Shown one piece after another: positions 8,936 through 18,769 of a stretch of 64,000 bases of DNA. Each line of letters begins with the position of its first letter. Position 1 is the first letter of the stretch. Below the pieces are notes generated by a model. The model saw only the letters and a list, made by a program, of their open reading frames with translations, ran no database searches and had not been told where the DNA came from. Source of the stretch: Winogradskyella helgolandensis (GTDB lineage: Bacteria; Bacteroidota; Bacteroidia; Flavobacteriales; Flavobacteriaceae); assembly GCF_013404085.1 (NCBI RefSeq), contig NZ_JABFHO010000001.1, positions 3,359,001 to 3,423,000 on the forward strand. Direction: 5' to 3'. The position numbers and the translations under genes were made by a program.

Positions 8936-9937
8936 ATGATTTTTATTGATAACGAAGGACAGACCAACCCAAAATTAAACTTAGCGTTAGAAGAGTATAT
9001 TTTAAGACATTTTGATGCGTCTACCGACTACCTATTATTTTACATCAACGAACCTTCTATTATTATAGGACGTAACCAGAATACCTTAGAAGAAATTAAT
9101 CAAGAGTATATTGACGCTAATAATATCCATGTGGTGAGGCGCGTTTCTGGTGGTGGCGCTGTGTATCACGATTTAGGAAATTTAAATTTTAGTTTTATCA
9201 CAAATCATGATGGTAAAAGCATCAGTAACTTTAAAAAGTTTACAGCTCCCGTTATTAGAGTATTAAATGACATGGGAGTTTCTGCAGAACTAAAAGGACG
9301 AAATGATATTTTGGTTGAAGAAAAAAAGATCTCTGGAACTGCTCAATTTTCTACCGGAAAACGAATGATTAGTCATGGCACGTTATTATTTGATACAGAC
9401 ATGAGTGAAGTAGCTAAAGCGCTTCAGGTAAAAATGAGTAAAATACAATCTAAAGGTCATAAATCGGTACGAAGTCGTGTAGCAAATATCAGTGATTTCT
9501 TAAAAACACCTATTTCAATGGCTGACTTTAAAAAGCAACTTCTCGTTGGTTTATATGAAGCCAGTGAACCTTTTGAAACCTATAAATTAACGGAAGCAGA
9601 ATGGAAAGCTGTTCATGATTTAAAAGCTAAAAAATATGATTTATGGGAGTGGAATTTTGGACGTTCCCCTAAATTCAACATCCAACGCAGCAAACGTTTT
9701 CCTATAGGTGAAATTGACCTTCGTATTTTTGTTGAAAAAGGCCATATTTCAGATTTTAAAGTTTTTGGTGATTTCTTTGGAAGACAACCGGTTTCTGATC
9801 TTGAAACTTTACTTATTAATGTTCCTTATGACAAAAATGAAATCAATAAAATCCTAAAAGACGTTTCTATTGAAGATTATTTTGGTACGTTAGAAAAGTC
9901 CGATTTTATTGATCTTATTTATGGGAATGATGTATAA
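8936..9937 (+). CDS. lplA: Lipoate--protein ligase
   Basis: Attaches free lipoate, via lipoyl-AMP, to the E2 subunits of 2-oxoacid dehydrogenases and to the glycine-cleavage H protein. The catalytic domain shows the family landmarks RRVSGGGAVYHDLGNLNFS (about 74-92) and GRNDILVEEKKISGTAQ, which contains the lysine region that contacts lipoyl-AMP. The C-terminal part contains the small accessory domain (residues about 250-333) of the long LplA form. Length (333 aa) matches E. coli LplA. The gene has its own -7 box, and the TPR gene starts 49 bases after its stop. Confidence 0.92.
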   Translation: MIFIDNEGQTNPKLNLALEEYILRHFDASTDYLLFYINEPSIIIGRNQNTLEEINQEYIDANNIHVVRRVSGGGAVYHDLGNLNFSFITNHDGKSISNFKKFTAPVIRVLNDMGVSAELKGRNDILVEEKKISGTAQFSTGKRMISHGTLLFDTDMSEVAKALQVKMSKIQSKGHKSVRSRVANISDFLKTPISMADFKKQLLVGLYEASEPFETYKLTEAEWKAVHDLKAKKYDLWEWNFGRSPKFNIQRSKRFPIGEIDLRIFVEKGHISDFKVFGDFFGRQPVSDLETLLINVPYDKNEINKILKDVSIEDYFGTLEKSDFIDLIYGNDV

Positions 9938-9986
9938 ATGCATTCATAACTCAGCTAAAAAAAAGACCATATCATTACGTAGAATT

Positions 9987-11123
9987 ATGAAAAAAATTAT
10001 ACTCACCTTACTTATTTGCCTTTTCAGTTTAAGCAATTATGCTCAAGATCAAATTACAACTGAATTAGAAGTCGCTTTAAATGAAGAACAATACGATAAT
10101 ATCATTAGCGAACACGCTGATAAAGCAAATGACTATTCAGCCAAAGCCATTTATTACATTGGTATGGCGTATTATATGAAAGCAGATGATGATAATGTGC
10201 TAAAATTAATGGATTTATCCATCCAAAAAGACAGCACTGATCCAGATGCTTATTTTATAAAAGGAATGACCTATAATTATATGGGGCAGTTCGATAACGC
10301 TATCTCATCCTTTAATAAAGCTATTGCGTTAAATTCTAATGACTCTAATTATTATAGCGGTTTAGGTGATGCATTTATTAGTCAAGATAAATTAGACCAA
10401 GCGCTTTCAGCTTATACCACTGCAACCGAAAAGCACAAACCTATGGAAAGACCGTTTACAATGATTCCTCAAATCTATGCAGAACTGAATCAGCCTGATA
10501 AAGCATTAGACGCTTTTTACAAATCGAAAGACATGATTTCCAATGAATCTGATTCGTACATCATTGCACTTTATAACATTGGCTTATATGAGTTTCTAAA
10601 AAAAGAGTATACAAAGTCTGAAATTGCCTATAAAGAATTACTTGAAAGGGTTCCGAACGATTATGGGACTTATGCTAAATTAATTCAAGTTTACTATGGT
10701 CAAAAAGACTACAAAAAAGCAGAACCACTTAAAGAACAGTTATATGTAGCTTATGATAAAGGCAAATTAACAGACACTTTAAAAAGTATGTTTTGTTTTG
10801 ATCAATTTGAATGGAATGGAAAATTAATATATGCTTACGAACGATTTGAAGAGAAAGAAGGAGAATTGTATTATAAACATATATTCTACATTACTAATGA
10901 TAAAGGTGAAACTGAATTTACCATTCAAACTGAAAATTCGCCAATCTCAATAGAACTTGGAGGCTCAAAGTACGTCCTTGGTATGGACAAAAATGGAACA
11001 CATTCTACATTTAGATATGGATTTGAAGAGGATTTTGATTATGACGATTTAAAAAAGACCGTTATTCTTGTGCTTGAAGAAAAGATAAAAGCAGGAGCTA
11101 GTTCAAGAAAAAGCAAGAACTAA
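9987..11123 (+). CDS. Secreted tetratricopeptide-repeat protein
   Basis: An exported TPR protein, 378 aa from the chosen start. The signal peptide is MKKIILTLLICLFSLSNYAQ, which fixes the start at the ATG at 9987. The reading frame is open upstream from a TTG inside lplA, but that stretch does not look like protein. TPR-like helix pairs occur at about 45-260, for example DAYFIKGMTYNYMGQFDNAI and GDAFISQDKLDQALSAY. The last 100 residues look like a beta-rich domain without a recognised family. Such proteins serve as periplasmic interaction scaffolds; the partner is unknown. It is likely transcribed with lplA. Confidence 0.8.
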   Translation: MKKIILTLLICLFSLSNYAQDQITTELEVALNEEQYDNIISEHADKANDYSAKAIYYIGMAYYMKADDDNVLKLMDLSIQKDSTDPDAYFIKGMTYNYMGQFDNAISSFNKAIALNSNDSNYYSGLGDAFISQDKLDQALSAYTTATEKHKPMERPFTMIPQIYAELNQPDKALDAFYKSKDMISNESDSYIIALYNIGLYEFLKKEYTKSEIAYKELLERVPNDYGTYAKLIQVYYGQKDYKKAEPLKEQLYVAYDKGKLTDTLKSMFCFDQFEWNGKLIYAYERFEEKEGELYYKHIFYITNDKGETEFTIQTENSPISIELGGSKYVLGMDKNGTHSTFRYGFEEDFDYDDLKKTVILVLEEKIKAGASSRKSKN

Positions 11124-11179
11124 CAACAGCCAACACATTTTTTATAAATTTGAATTCACTAAATCACTAATATAAAAAA

Positions 11180-11647
11180 ATGCCAACCTCAAAACAACTC
11201 GCCAAACATATTCATCAAGTTTATTTTGGTGGCAATTGGACGGAGGTCAATGTTAGAGATACCGTTTCTAACATAACTTGGGAAACGGCAATTAAGAACA
11301 TAGAAGGTTTTAATACCATCTTGGCGCTCACCTATCATATTCATTATTTCACCAAAGTGCAACTTAGAGTTTTTGAAGACGGCCGACTTATTGGAAACGA
11401 TAGCGAAAGTTATAAGCACCCAAATATTTCATCACAAAACGAATGGGAAACACTTCAAAAAACCATGTGGAATGAGGCTGAACGCTTAACTGAGTTACTA
11501 TCAGAATTACCAAACACTACTTTAGACACTCCATTTACAGATAAAAAATATGGTACTTATGCGTGTAATATTTTAGGTCTCATTGAACATACACATTACC
11601 ATCTTGGACAAATAATAATTCTAAATAAGTTACTTTTAAAACCTTAA
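11180..11647 (+). CDS. DinB-like (DUF1572-type) metal-binding four-helix protein
   Basis: A 155-residue protein of the DinB/YfiT superfamily. The expected three-histidine metal site is visible: one His in the LTYHIHYF helix near residue 51 and the pair in HTHYHLGQI near the C-terminus (about 135-140). Members include thiol transferases that use bacillithiol or mycothiol. The window also encodes BshA, so a bacillithiol-linked role is conceivable but is inference only. Nine bases separate its stop from the next start, so it is probably co-transcribed with the downstream membrane protein. Confidence 0.8.
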   Translation: MPTSKQLAKHIHQVYFGGNWTEVNVRDTVSNITWETAIKNIEGFNTILALTYHIHYFTKVQLRVFEDGRLIGNDSESYKHPNISSQNEWETLQKTMWNEAERLTELLSELPNTTLDTPFTDKKYGTYACNILGLIEHTHYHLGQIIILNKLLLKP

Positions 11648-11656
11648 ACCCCAAAA

Positions 11657-12436
11657 ATGACTGAACCAAACAATACGACCAAAGACTTAAAATTTTATTC
11701 GCAACAATCTATAGGAATCGCTACGTTTATTGGTGGTCCGATGGCAGCAGGTTATTTAATTAAAGAAAACTACAAAGCTTTAAATGAAAATGACAAAGGA
11801 AAAACAGCATTAATCATTTCAATTATAGCAACAGTAGCACTCTTTGGAACCCTTTTTCTTATTCCAGAAGCTATAATGGATAAAGTTCCTAACATGGTAA
11901 TTCCAGCAGTTTACACAGGAATTATCTACCTTATCGTAAATAAAATTCACGGTACAATACTAGATACACATGAAGCACATAATAACGCATTTTACTCAGG
12001 TTGGAAAGCAGCAGGCCTTGGTCTAATTTCACTAGTTGTTCTAATGGCAATTATTTTTTCATCTATCTTTTTAATTCCTGATAAAGTATATGATGCCTAT
12101 GATGCTGAACTAGAGCAATTCACAATAAATGAAGAAGAATCATTAGTGTTTTACGAGCATTTTAGCACCGAAGACGACCTCTCTCTTTTAAATGAAATTA
12201 ATACTATAGCCATTCCTAAATGGAAAGATAATATAGCCATCATTAAAAGAACTAATGCCATTGAAGATTTACCACTAGAATTCTTAGAGCAGAATAAAAA
12301 ACTACTTAAATATTCAGAATTAAGACTAGAAGCCTTTGAGCTATTTAAAAAATTAATCACTTATGATTCCGATAATTACAACGATGAGTTAGATAGAATT
12401 CATAATGAAATAGATGCTGTCATTGAATCATTATAA
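11657..12436 (+). CDS. Membrane protein with soluble C-terminal helical domain, unknown function
   Basis: A 259-residue protein that I cannot assign to a named family. Four hydrophobic helices are visible in the first 150 residues: IGIATFIGGPMAAGYLI, TALIISIIATVALFGTLFLI, IPAVYTGIIYLIV and LGLISLVVLMAIIFSSIFLI. The C-terminal 110 residues are charged and helical. The first helix with its gly-rich turn recalls small flavobacterial membrane proteins found near DinB-like genes, but no function follows. It begins nine bases after the DinB-like gene and ends 14 bases before the convergent hemolysin III gene. Confidence 0.7.
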   Translation: MTEPNNTTKDLKFYSQQSIGIATFIGGPMAAGYLIKENYKALNENDKGKTALIISIIATVALFGTLFLIPEAIMDKVPNMVIPAVYTGIIYLIVNKIHGTILDTHEAHNNAFYSGWKAAGLGLISLVVLMAIIFSSIFLIPDKVYDAYDAELEQFTINEEESLVFYEHFSTEDDLSLLNEINTIAIPKWKDNIAIIKRTNAIEDLPLEFLEQNKKLLKYSELRLEAFELFKKLITYDSDNYNDELDRIHNEIDAVIESL

Positions 12437-12450
12437 TAACTAAAATGGTT

Positions 12451-13077
12451 TTAAATGACATGAAGATAAACCATAAAAAAATGACAAATCGCACCAGCTA
12501 ATACAAATAAATGCCAAATGACGTGATTGTAAGGAATTCTATGAATGGCATAGAAAATAATACCGACCGTATAAAACAAACCACCTGCAAATAACCACAA
12601 AATTCCATTGGGTCCAAGAGCTTCAGAGGCGTTAGTAAAATCGAAAACAATTAACCAACCCATTACCAAATATAACAGAGTTGAAAACACTTCAAAACGT
12701 CCTGTAAAAAAGAGTTTTAGAATCACTCCAAAAGCAGCAATTCCCCAAACGGTCCAAAACAATGGCCACCCTAAACTATCTGTCAGTAGAATTAATAAAA
12801 CTGGAGTGTATGTACCAGCAATAAGCAAATAGATGCTCACATGATCCACAATTCTAAAATAATGTTTGCGCTTCTCCCCTTTTACCGCATGGTAAAATGT
12901 TGATGCTAAAAATAAGGTTATGATGGAAGCTCCATAAACGATTACACTAAATAAACTCCAAGGCTTTTCTCCATCTGTATTTATAATGAGTAAAACTAAA
13001 GCTACGATACCTAAGAGCGCTCCGAAACCATGTGTCCAAGCATTTAATTGTTCCTCTAATTTTGTTTGAACGCGCAT
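12451..13077 (-). CDS. trhA: Hemolysin III family (TrhA/PAQR-like) membrane protein
   Basis: Seven-helix membrane protein of the progestin/adipoQ-receptor-like superfamily. The family signature is visible at the start (EQLNAWTHGFGALLG), together with STFYHAVKG in the second helix region and HVIWHLFVLAGAICHFF near the end. These give the Glu/His set that binds a metal in PAQR proteins. Family members are linked to membrane-energy homeostasis and fatty-acid composition in E. coli; the haemolysin name is historical. Length (208 aa) is typical. The gene starts three bases after the DUF4294 gene ends, so the pair is an operon. Confidence 0.9.
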   Translation of the reverse strand: MRVQTKLEEQLNAWTHGFGALLGIVALVLLIINTDGEKPWSLFSVIVYGASIITLFLASTFYHAVKGEKRKHYFRIVDHVSIYLLIAGTYTPVLLILLTDSLGWPLFWTVWGIAAFGVILKLFFTGRFEVFSTLLYLVMGWLIVFDFTNASEALGPNGILWLFAGGLFYTVGIIFYAIHRIPYNHVIWHLFVLAGAICHFFMVYLHVI

Positions 13078-13080
13078 AAT

Positions 13081-13773
13081 TTAACTTTTAGAATTACTAG
13101 GTTCTTTAGCTTTTTTAGTCCATTTATTGAGGCTGTCATAAAAATCAATTTCAAAAGCTGGCTCTTGTCGTTTTAATCGCTCACTTTGAAATGCTCGTTG
13201 TAGAATATCTTCAATTAAATAATCTTCCTCTTCATTTATTGGGCTAAATTCTTTTTTCAATGAAATATCAAATAAACTTGCCGTACTGTTAAACCAAAAG
13301 GCGCGCCAGCCACTGCGTAATTCTTTAATGAGCTCAAACGTTGTTTTTCCCGTTTGCCTGTGAATGAGCTTTACTAAAATCTGACCTTCAGTTTTTGTGA
13401 GTTTCTTCAGTTCTGCCGAAAATTCTTCTTCAATGTAATTCTGAATAATCTTAGCATAACGTTTTTTATCACGTTTACGTTCTAAGCCATCCAGGCGTTC
13501 TTGTAAAGCCTCTAAACGTTCTGCTGCCAACTTAGCATACGGATACACTTTCAACGTTTTTCGTCTTAGAATAATATAACGAATTCTAGCTTCTCGATCT
13601 TCAAATTTTAAATTAGGTAGTACTAAAACTTCTCTTAATTCTACAGAAGTTACAGGAATAGAATCTCCTTCAATATACATATAATGCACTTCTGTAGAAT
13701 CTTGTTTTACAGGATCTTCTTGCGCAGTTAACGCAAATGAAAATAACAATGCTATGTAAACGATATATCTCAT
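13081..13773 (-). CDS. DUF4294 domain protein, exported
   Basis: A Bacteroidetes-specific protein of unknown function. The signal peptide MRYIVYIALLFSFALTAQ sets the start at the ATG at 13773; an ATG eight codons upstream (13797) is also open. The DUF4294 core (about residues 60-200) is rich in charged helices, with the pattern LRRKTLKVYPYAKLAAERL and KLIHRQTGKTTFELI. It is predicted to be periplasmic. The three-base spacing to the hemolysin III gene suggests they are made together, but no functional link is established. Confidence 0.82.
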   Translation of the reverse strand: MRYIVYIALLFSFALTAQEDPVKQDSTEVHYMYIEGDSIPVTSVELREVLVLPNLKFEDREARIRYIILRRKTLKVYPYAKLAAERLEALQERLDGLERKRDKKRYAKIIQNYIEEEFSAELKKLTKTEGQILVKLIHRQTGKTTFELIKELRSGWRAFWFNSTASLFDISLKKEFSPINEEEDYLIEDILQRAFQSERLKRQEPAFEIDFYDSLNKWTKKAKEPSNSKS

Positions 13774-13880
13774 GAAATTCTTTAGTGCTAAAACCATTCC
13801 AAAATCGTGATTTTAACCAAATTCAAAATTAATAATATTTAAAGTCTATAACCATAATTTCTTATTAATATTATGTTTAT

Positions 13881-13900
13881 TTCGCGCAGATTTCGCTGAT
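13881..13900. repeat. Flavobacterial intergenic repeat fragment
   Basis: TTCGCGCAGATTTCGCTGAT, with an internal near-repeat (TTCGC(G)CAGA, TTCGCTGAT), resembles short GC-rich intergenic repeats I know from Bacteroidetes genomes. It stands out as G/C-rich in A/T-rich surroundings. Confidence 0.4.
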
Positions 13901-13924
13901 ATACATAGAAAAACATATTTCAAT

Positions 13925-13963
13925 AAAAAAGACCTTTCAAATTAATTATATCTGAAAGGTCTT
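13925..13963 (-). terminator. Rho-independent terminator after the ABC permease/M1 gene
   Basis: AAGACCTTTCA (13929-13939) and TGAAAGGTCTT (13953-13963) form an 11-bp stem with a 13-base loop. On the minus strand the stem runs into TTTTTT (13925-13930, sharing its first two bases with the stem), 22 bases past the stop codon. Confidence 0.8.
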
Positions 13964-13984
13964 AAATGTAAATAGTGAAACTAA

Positions 13985-16900
13985 TTATAACTTCTGACGG
14001 TTGTCACCAGAATTTCTATCAATTAATTTATTGTAAGGATCAACACCAACTTCAGCCGGTTTCTCATCAACAATAATGGTTATTTTATTATCAATAGCGG
14101 TAACTTTATGCTTCTTAAGATAGAGTTGCTCTTCTTTCATTGTTCCATCTACATCTTTCTCTGTAAAAATTCCGATATCAATATAATCTTTAAGTTGAAG
14201 CGATATAATCGGTTTTGTTTTTCCTTCTGGCAAATATGAAATAGAATCTCTTCCGACTTCCGAAAATATTTGTTTTCCTTTGTCGTCATTTCTGTATTTA
14301 CTAACTTCAAATTCTATATCTACTTTATACTTACCGTTATCTAATTCGGTAGACGTCGCACTTTTAATTTTATTGTCATAAACCGTAATGGTTTCAAACA
14401 TATCTTTAATGACATACTGTAAACTATCTGGAGTTACCGCTTTAAAATGATTCACCATATCAATAGACGTTGTATAAGGTGGCTCTTGAAACTTCACTTT
14501 TTCAATATAGGTTTTTAAGGCTCCATTTAAAACATCTTCCCCAATATAATCGCTAAGTGCATATAATACCAATGACCCTTTCTGATAATGAATATAACCT
14601 TGGCCATCGTTATACATTAGTGCATTTTCACGTTTTCGCTCAAACGTTCTTCTCAATAAATAATCGTCTAAAGCTTTTTTCAAGAATTTACGCATTTGTG
14701 ACATTCCTAATTCTTTTTCAAGAACCTTTAAAGACACATATTCCGATAAGCTTTCTGACAACATGGTAGCTCCTAAAACATCAGCTCCAATTACTTGGTG
14801 TGCCCACCATTGATGTGCTACCTCATGAACTGTAACGGCATACGTATAATCAATTCCGCCATCTTCACTATCATCTATATCAGCAATAAAACCAGTATCT
14901 CCACCAAAAGGAATGGTATTTGGAAATGACTGAGCAAAACCACCACTTGGGAATTCTACAATACGCAATTGTCTGTGTTGATATGGACTAAAATTCTCGC
15001 TGTTATATTCTAATGAGGCTTTCATGCCATCCATCATGCGTTCCAGATTATATTCATGTCCTTTATGATAATATATTTCGAGACTAACGTCGTTCCATTT
15101 ATCTTTTTTCACTTCATACTTTGCGGAATTGAAGGCGTAAAAATTCAAGATTTTACTATCCATTTTATAATGAAAATAGCGTCTTCCATCCTCTACCCAT
15201 TCCTTTTGAAGATAACCTGGAGCAATTGCAATTTGATCTTCACTAGTACTCACTGTCGCTTCAAAATCGATCCAATCACTATCCTTAGAAATATAAGTGT
15301 TTCCTAATGCTGTGGAATCTGAAGGCAACGGTTTTAACGCGTTTGGAGGTAGATCATATTTTTCGCGTGTTTTATCATCTGTAAGCTCTCCTCCGTTATA
15401 TCCTAAACTTGGAAACAATACCATATTATTAATGAATGTTCCGTTTTCAATAATAGGTGAATTAGAAACGAGAAACGTATTAGGTTTATTTTTTACCGTG
15501 AAGTTTAACGTCATGGAGTCACCTGGCATCAATGGTTGTTTCAACCTATAAATATCAAAATTGTAAAGCGTATCTTCTGAAACCAAGGTGTTTTCACGAT
15601 TAAATTTAAACGTACTTGGATAATCATTATGATTTAAGAAAATACTATCGATTGCCGTATCTGTTTTGTTAATCATGGCGTACTCACCAGACGATTCAAA
15701 ATTACGATCATCTATAAATAAATCCATGTTTACTTTAACAGAAACAATCCGAGGTTGCGCATAGTTTTCGTATTTCTTATAGGTTTTTTCCCAATCCACA
15801 GTCATTTCTTCTATTTCTTTAGAAGAATAACGGTCGTTATTAATATTTGTAGCGTTATAAATAGTGTAACCCATTGTTAAAAAACCTCCTAAAAGCACTA
15901 CAAACGTAATGGCAATTGGTGCTGTAAATCTTGCTATAGCAATCGATAAACGCTCTCTAAATGAATGCGGTAAACCACGTACCCAAAACAGAGCAGCAAT
16001 AAGCATTAGAACTAAGCCTCCAAGTACCCAATAAAATTTATAAGTTAAATAATTGGCCAATGAATCTCCGTAACCATTCATATCATTGAACCCAAACCCA
16101 GGGCCTTCGTTGTATTTGAATACGGCTTGTTCTACACCTGCCAAACTTAAAAATGGGATAGCTATAGAAATCACTAAAAGCACAAACAGACCTAAGTATG
16201 GATTTCTAATTAATGTTTGAATCGATAATGCTAAGAAAGCCCAAACCACATAATTAATTAGTTTTAAACCGTATAGTTCTTTTATATATAAACCAAGTTC
16301 AATATCAAAATACCCTTTATACAATTGAAACAAAATACCTGAAACCATAATAACAGTAAGCAACAATATTTGCATTTTAACTATCGCAATAAACTTAGAT
16401 AAGAATAAGGACCAATTTGGTATTGGAGTCACATCTTCTAAGCCATTAACATTAGCAATTTTGCTTCTGTTCACCAACATACCTGCATATAAAAATGTAC
16501 AAATATTAATAGCAAACACAAATGCACTACCACCTCGTAACATGAGCCAAGTTCTAGGATACGTTGATGTTCCGTATGGATTACCTACGTCTGCTAAAGC
16601 AATAAAAACAATTATTAATCCAACTAAAACAATACTTATAAATGGCCAACTTTTAACGATGTATTTAAATTCTACATTCGAAATTTTCCAGGTTGCTTTT
16701 AAGTTCTGAATAAAAGAATAATCATAGGATACTTTTGGTAAATTTATTTTAGTAATACCACCAAAATTACGTTTTATAGAACGCTCTCCTTTTACTTTTT
16801 TGAAAAGTGAAAATGACATCGCATTTTGGCTGAACGTAAAAAACTTATAGACTAAACCAAACACTAAACTTGCTACACCTAACCATATTAATCGGTTATA

Positions 16901-17632
16901 CAGAATCACTTCTTTAATCGGAATATGTAATTCGTTTTGTTCATAAGCTGTCCAATATTGTGTGTAATAACTAGAAGCTGAGGCTCCGAAAGGATCTAAT
17001 AAGGCTGCTAAGTAGCGACTATCTGGATCGGACAATAAACTTTCTGTGACTCCTTGAACAAACAATAATAGTATCACTGTTATGAAGCCTGCGGCAATAT
17101 TTCGAGTAAAGGTTACTACGGCAAAAACAATAGCTCCAAACAATAAAATATTAGGCAAAATAAATAGCCAATACGCATCAAAATACGACTTAAAATCAAA
17201 GGCTATTATCAAATCAGAATTAGTGCCAGGTAATCTAAAACCAATGAACATTCCGACTCCAATCATTAAAACAATAAGCGTTACAACCACTATAGCACTA
17301 AAGAATTTAGCAAATAAATAATTGGCTTTTGTAAATGGATACGAATATAAAATAGAATGCATTTCACTTTTAAAATCTCTATTAATAGAAGCTCCTATAA
17401 TAGACGGAAATAGAAAGAAAATTAAAATAGTAAGCCCATTAAAAAGGTTAGAAATTCCGATTGGAGAATTCACAATCCTTGCAGAACTCGTTGTGGCTGT
17501 AATACTATCAAATATACCCGCTGTTGTTGCAGCCATAAATAAAGATAACATAAAGAAAATCGCCATATAAATATAAGTCGCAGGTCGTTTTAACCAGTAC
17601 TTTAATTCATAAAAAAATATTGTAGAAAACAT
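13985..17632 (-). CDS. ABC-2 type permease fused to an M1-family aminopeptidase
   Basis: A 1215-residue membrane protein. The N-terminal half (about 1-600) has two blocks of six or so hydrophobic helices, typical of ABC-2 permeases. The C-terminal half is a gluzincin aminopeptidase domain with the zinc motif HEVAH at 936-940, the third ligand Glu in SESLSEY about 20 residues later, and the neighbouring FPSGGFAQSF region. The zinc and general-base residues are present, so the peptidase may be active, probably on the periplasmic side. The ATPase gene lies 24 bases upstream in the same direction and presumably drives it. The transported or cleaved substrate is unknown. This fused architecture is established in Bacteroidetes. 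Confidence 0.9.
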   Translation of the reverse strand: MFSTIFFYELKYWLKRPATYIYMAIFFMLSLFMAATTAGIFDSITATTSSARIVNSPIGISNLFNGLTILIFFLFPSIIGASINRDFKSEMHSILYSYPFTKANYLFAKFFSAIVVVTLIVLMIGVGMFIGFRLPGTNSDLIIAFDFKSYFDAYWLFILPNILLFGAIVFAVVTFTRNIAAGFITVILLLFVQGVTESLLSDPDSRYLAALLDPFGASASSYYTQYWTAYEQNELHIPIKEVILYNRLIWLGVASLVFGLVYKFFTFSQNAMSFSLFKKVKGERSIKRNFGGITKINLPKVSYDYSFIQNLKATWKISNVEFKYIVKSWPFISIVLVGLIIVFIALADVGNPYGTSTYPRTWLMLRGGSAFVFAINICTFLYAGMLVNRSKIANVNGLEDVTPIPNWSLFLSKFIAIVKMQILLLTVIMVSGILFQLYKGYFDIELGLYIKELYGLKLINYVVWAFLALSIQTLIRNPYLGLFVLLVISIAIPFLSLAGVEQAVFKYNEGPGFGFNDMNGYGDSLANYLTYKFYWVLGGLVLMLIAALFWVRGLPHSFRERLSIAIARFTAPIAITFVVLLGGFLTMGYTIYNATNINNDRYSSKEIEEMTVDWEKTYKKYENYAQPRIVSVKVNMDLFIDDRNFESSGEYAMINKTDTAIDSIFLNHNDYPSTFKFNRENTLVSEDTLYNFDIYRLKQPLMPGDSMTLNFTVKNKPNTFLVSNSPIIENGTFINNMVLFPSLGYNGGELTDDKTREKYDLPPNALKPLPSDSTALGNTYISKDSDWIDFEATVSTSEDQIAIAPGYLQKEWVEDGRRYFHYKMDSKILNFYAFNSAKYEVKKDKWNDVSLEIYYHKGHEYNLERMMDGMKASLEYNSENFSPYQHRQLRIVEFPSGGFAQSFPNTIPFGGDTGFIADIDDSEDGGIDYTYAVTVHEVAHQWWAHQVIGADVLGATMLSESLSEYVSLKVLEKELGMSQMRKFLKKALDDYLLRRTFERKRENALMYNDGQGYIHYQKGSLVLYALSDYIGEDVLNGALKTYIEKVKFQEPPYTTSIDMVNHFKAVTPDSLQYVIKDMFETITVYDNKIKSATSTELDNGKYKVDIEFEVSKYRNDDKGKQIFSEVGRDSISYLPEGKTKPIISLQLKDYIDIGIFTEKDVDGTMKEEQLYLKKHKVTAIDNKITIIVDEKPAEVGVDPYNKLIDRNSGDNRQKL

Positions 17633-17656
17633 AGATGTACTTTTTAGATTAAAAAA

Positions 17657-18547
17657 TTAAACGGCACTTACTGGTTCGTCTTGCTTTAGTGCTATAAAGT
17701 ACACATCGTCTAATTGTGCTTCAACAGATTTAAAGTCCTCATTGGGTTGCGAATCATTAAAAACACGAATATTAAGTGAATTATCTTCATTATAATTAGA
17801 AGACAATAAATTGTATTGTGCTTCGTGCGCTTCTAAATCATCTCTATCTATAACTTTCGTCCAAATACGACCTTGTAATTCTGCTCTTGCCTGAGATGGT
17901 GTGGCTTGTTTTAAAATGCGTCCACCATTTAAAATTGCCATATCGTTACAAAGTTCCTTTACATCTTCAACAATATGGGTTGAAAAAATTACTGTACAAT
18001 TGGTACCTACTTCTCTTAGAACATTTAAAAATCGATGACGTTCTGCGGGATCTAATCCTGCGGTTGGTTCATCTACGATAATTAATTTTGGATTATTTAA
18101 TAACAATTGTGCAATACCAAAACGCTGTTTCATACCACCAGAATAACCAGCCACATGTTTTTTACGTACATCATATAAATTGGTAATATCCAAAACTTCT
18201 TTTACGATGGCCTGTCGGTCCGTTTTTGAACTGATACCTTTTAAAGTCGCAAAATAATCTAATAATGCTTCTGCTGACATTTTTGGATACACTCCAAATG
18301 ACTGTGGTAAATAACCTAATACTTTTCGTAATGCCATTTTATCTTCTAAGACGTTGATATCACCAAACATTATAGACCCAGAATCCGGACTTTGCAATGT
18401 AGAGATTGTTCGCATTAATGAGGACTTACCAGCTCCGTTTGGTCCTAAAAGCCCAAACATTCCTGTTCCGATTTCAAGGTTAAGATTATCAATGGCTTTA
18501 ACACCATTTTTATATGTTTTAGTAAGGTTGGTTATAACTAGCTTCAT
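17657..18547 (-). CDS. ABC transporter ATP-binding protein, partner of the permease-peptidase
   Basis: Cytoplasmic ATPase subunit of an ABC-2 system. Walker A GPNGAGKSS begins at residue 35, the signature YSGGMKQR is at 135-142, and Walker B IIVDEP ends with the catalytic Glu160. An H-loop His follows in FSTHIVED. All catalytic residues are present, unlike the exporter near the left end. The C-terminal 60 residues form the extension usual in CcmA/NatA-like ATPases. It is the first gene of a two-gene operon with the permease-M1 fusion (24-base gap). Confidence 0.92.
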   Translation of the reverse strand: MKLVITNLTKTYKNGVKAIDNLNLEIGTGMFGLLGPNGAGKSSLMRTISTLQSPDSGSIMFGDINVLEDKMALRKVLGYLPQSFGVYPKMSAEALLDYFATLKGISSKTDRQAIVKEVLDITNLYDVRKKHVAGYSGGMKQRFGIAQLLLNNPKLIIVDEPTAGLDPAERHRFLNVLREVGTNCTVIFSTHIVEDVKELCNDMAILNGGRILKQATPSQARAELQGRIWTKVIDRDDLEAHEAQYNLLSSNYNEDNSLNIRVFNDSQPNEDFKSVEAQLDDVYFIALKQDEPVSAV

Positions 18548-18769
18548 GAGTTTATTTTTATTTATTTTTTAAGGTTACATGGAACATCCTAATTAATAAT
18601 TCGAAGGATCATCAAATTTTCAGGATGAATGTTTCATGATTTTGAATTTAAGTTTAAGGTTCGTTGATGAATTAGTGTAAAAATAGACGAATTTGTTACA
18701 AAATTTTTTCAAAAGACATTAAAAGCTTAGGAAATCCTTTTATTTTTACAGAAATTCAAAATAGTTATT

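Noticed and set aside
9909-9986. Longer N-terminus for the TPR protein starting inside lplA
   Set aside because: The start would be a TTG inside lplA and the extra 26 residues precede a complete signal peptide; the ATG at 9987 is better.
14557-17570. Several plus-strand ORFs inside the permease-peptidase gene
   Set aside because: They are antisense shadows of a well-supported 1215-residue protein and have no recognisable domains.
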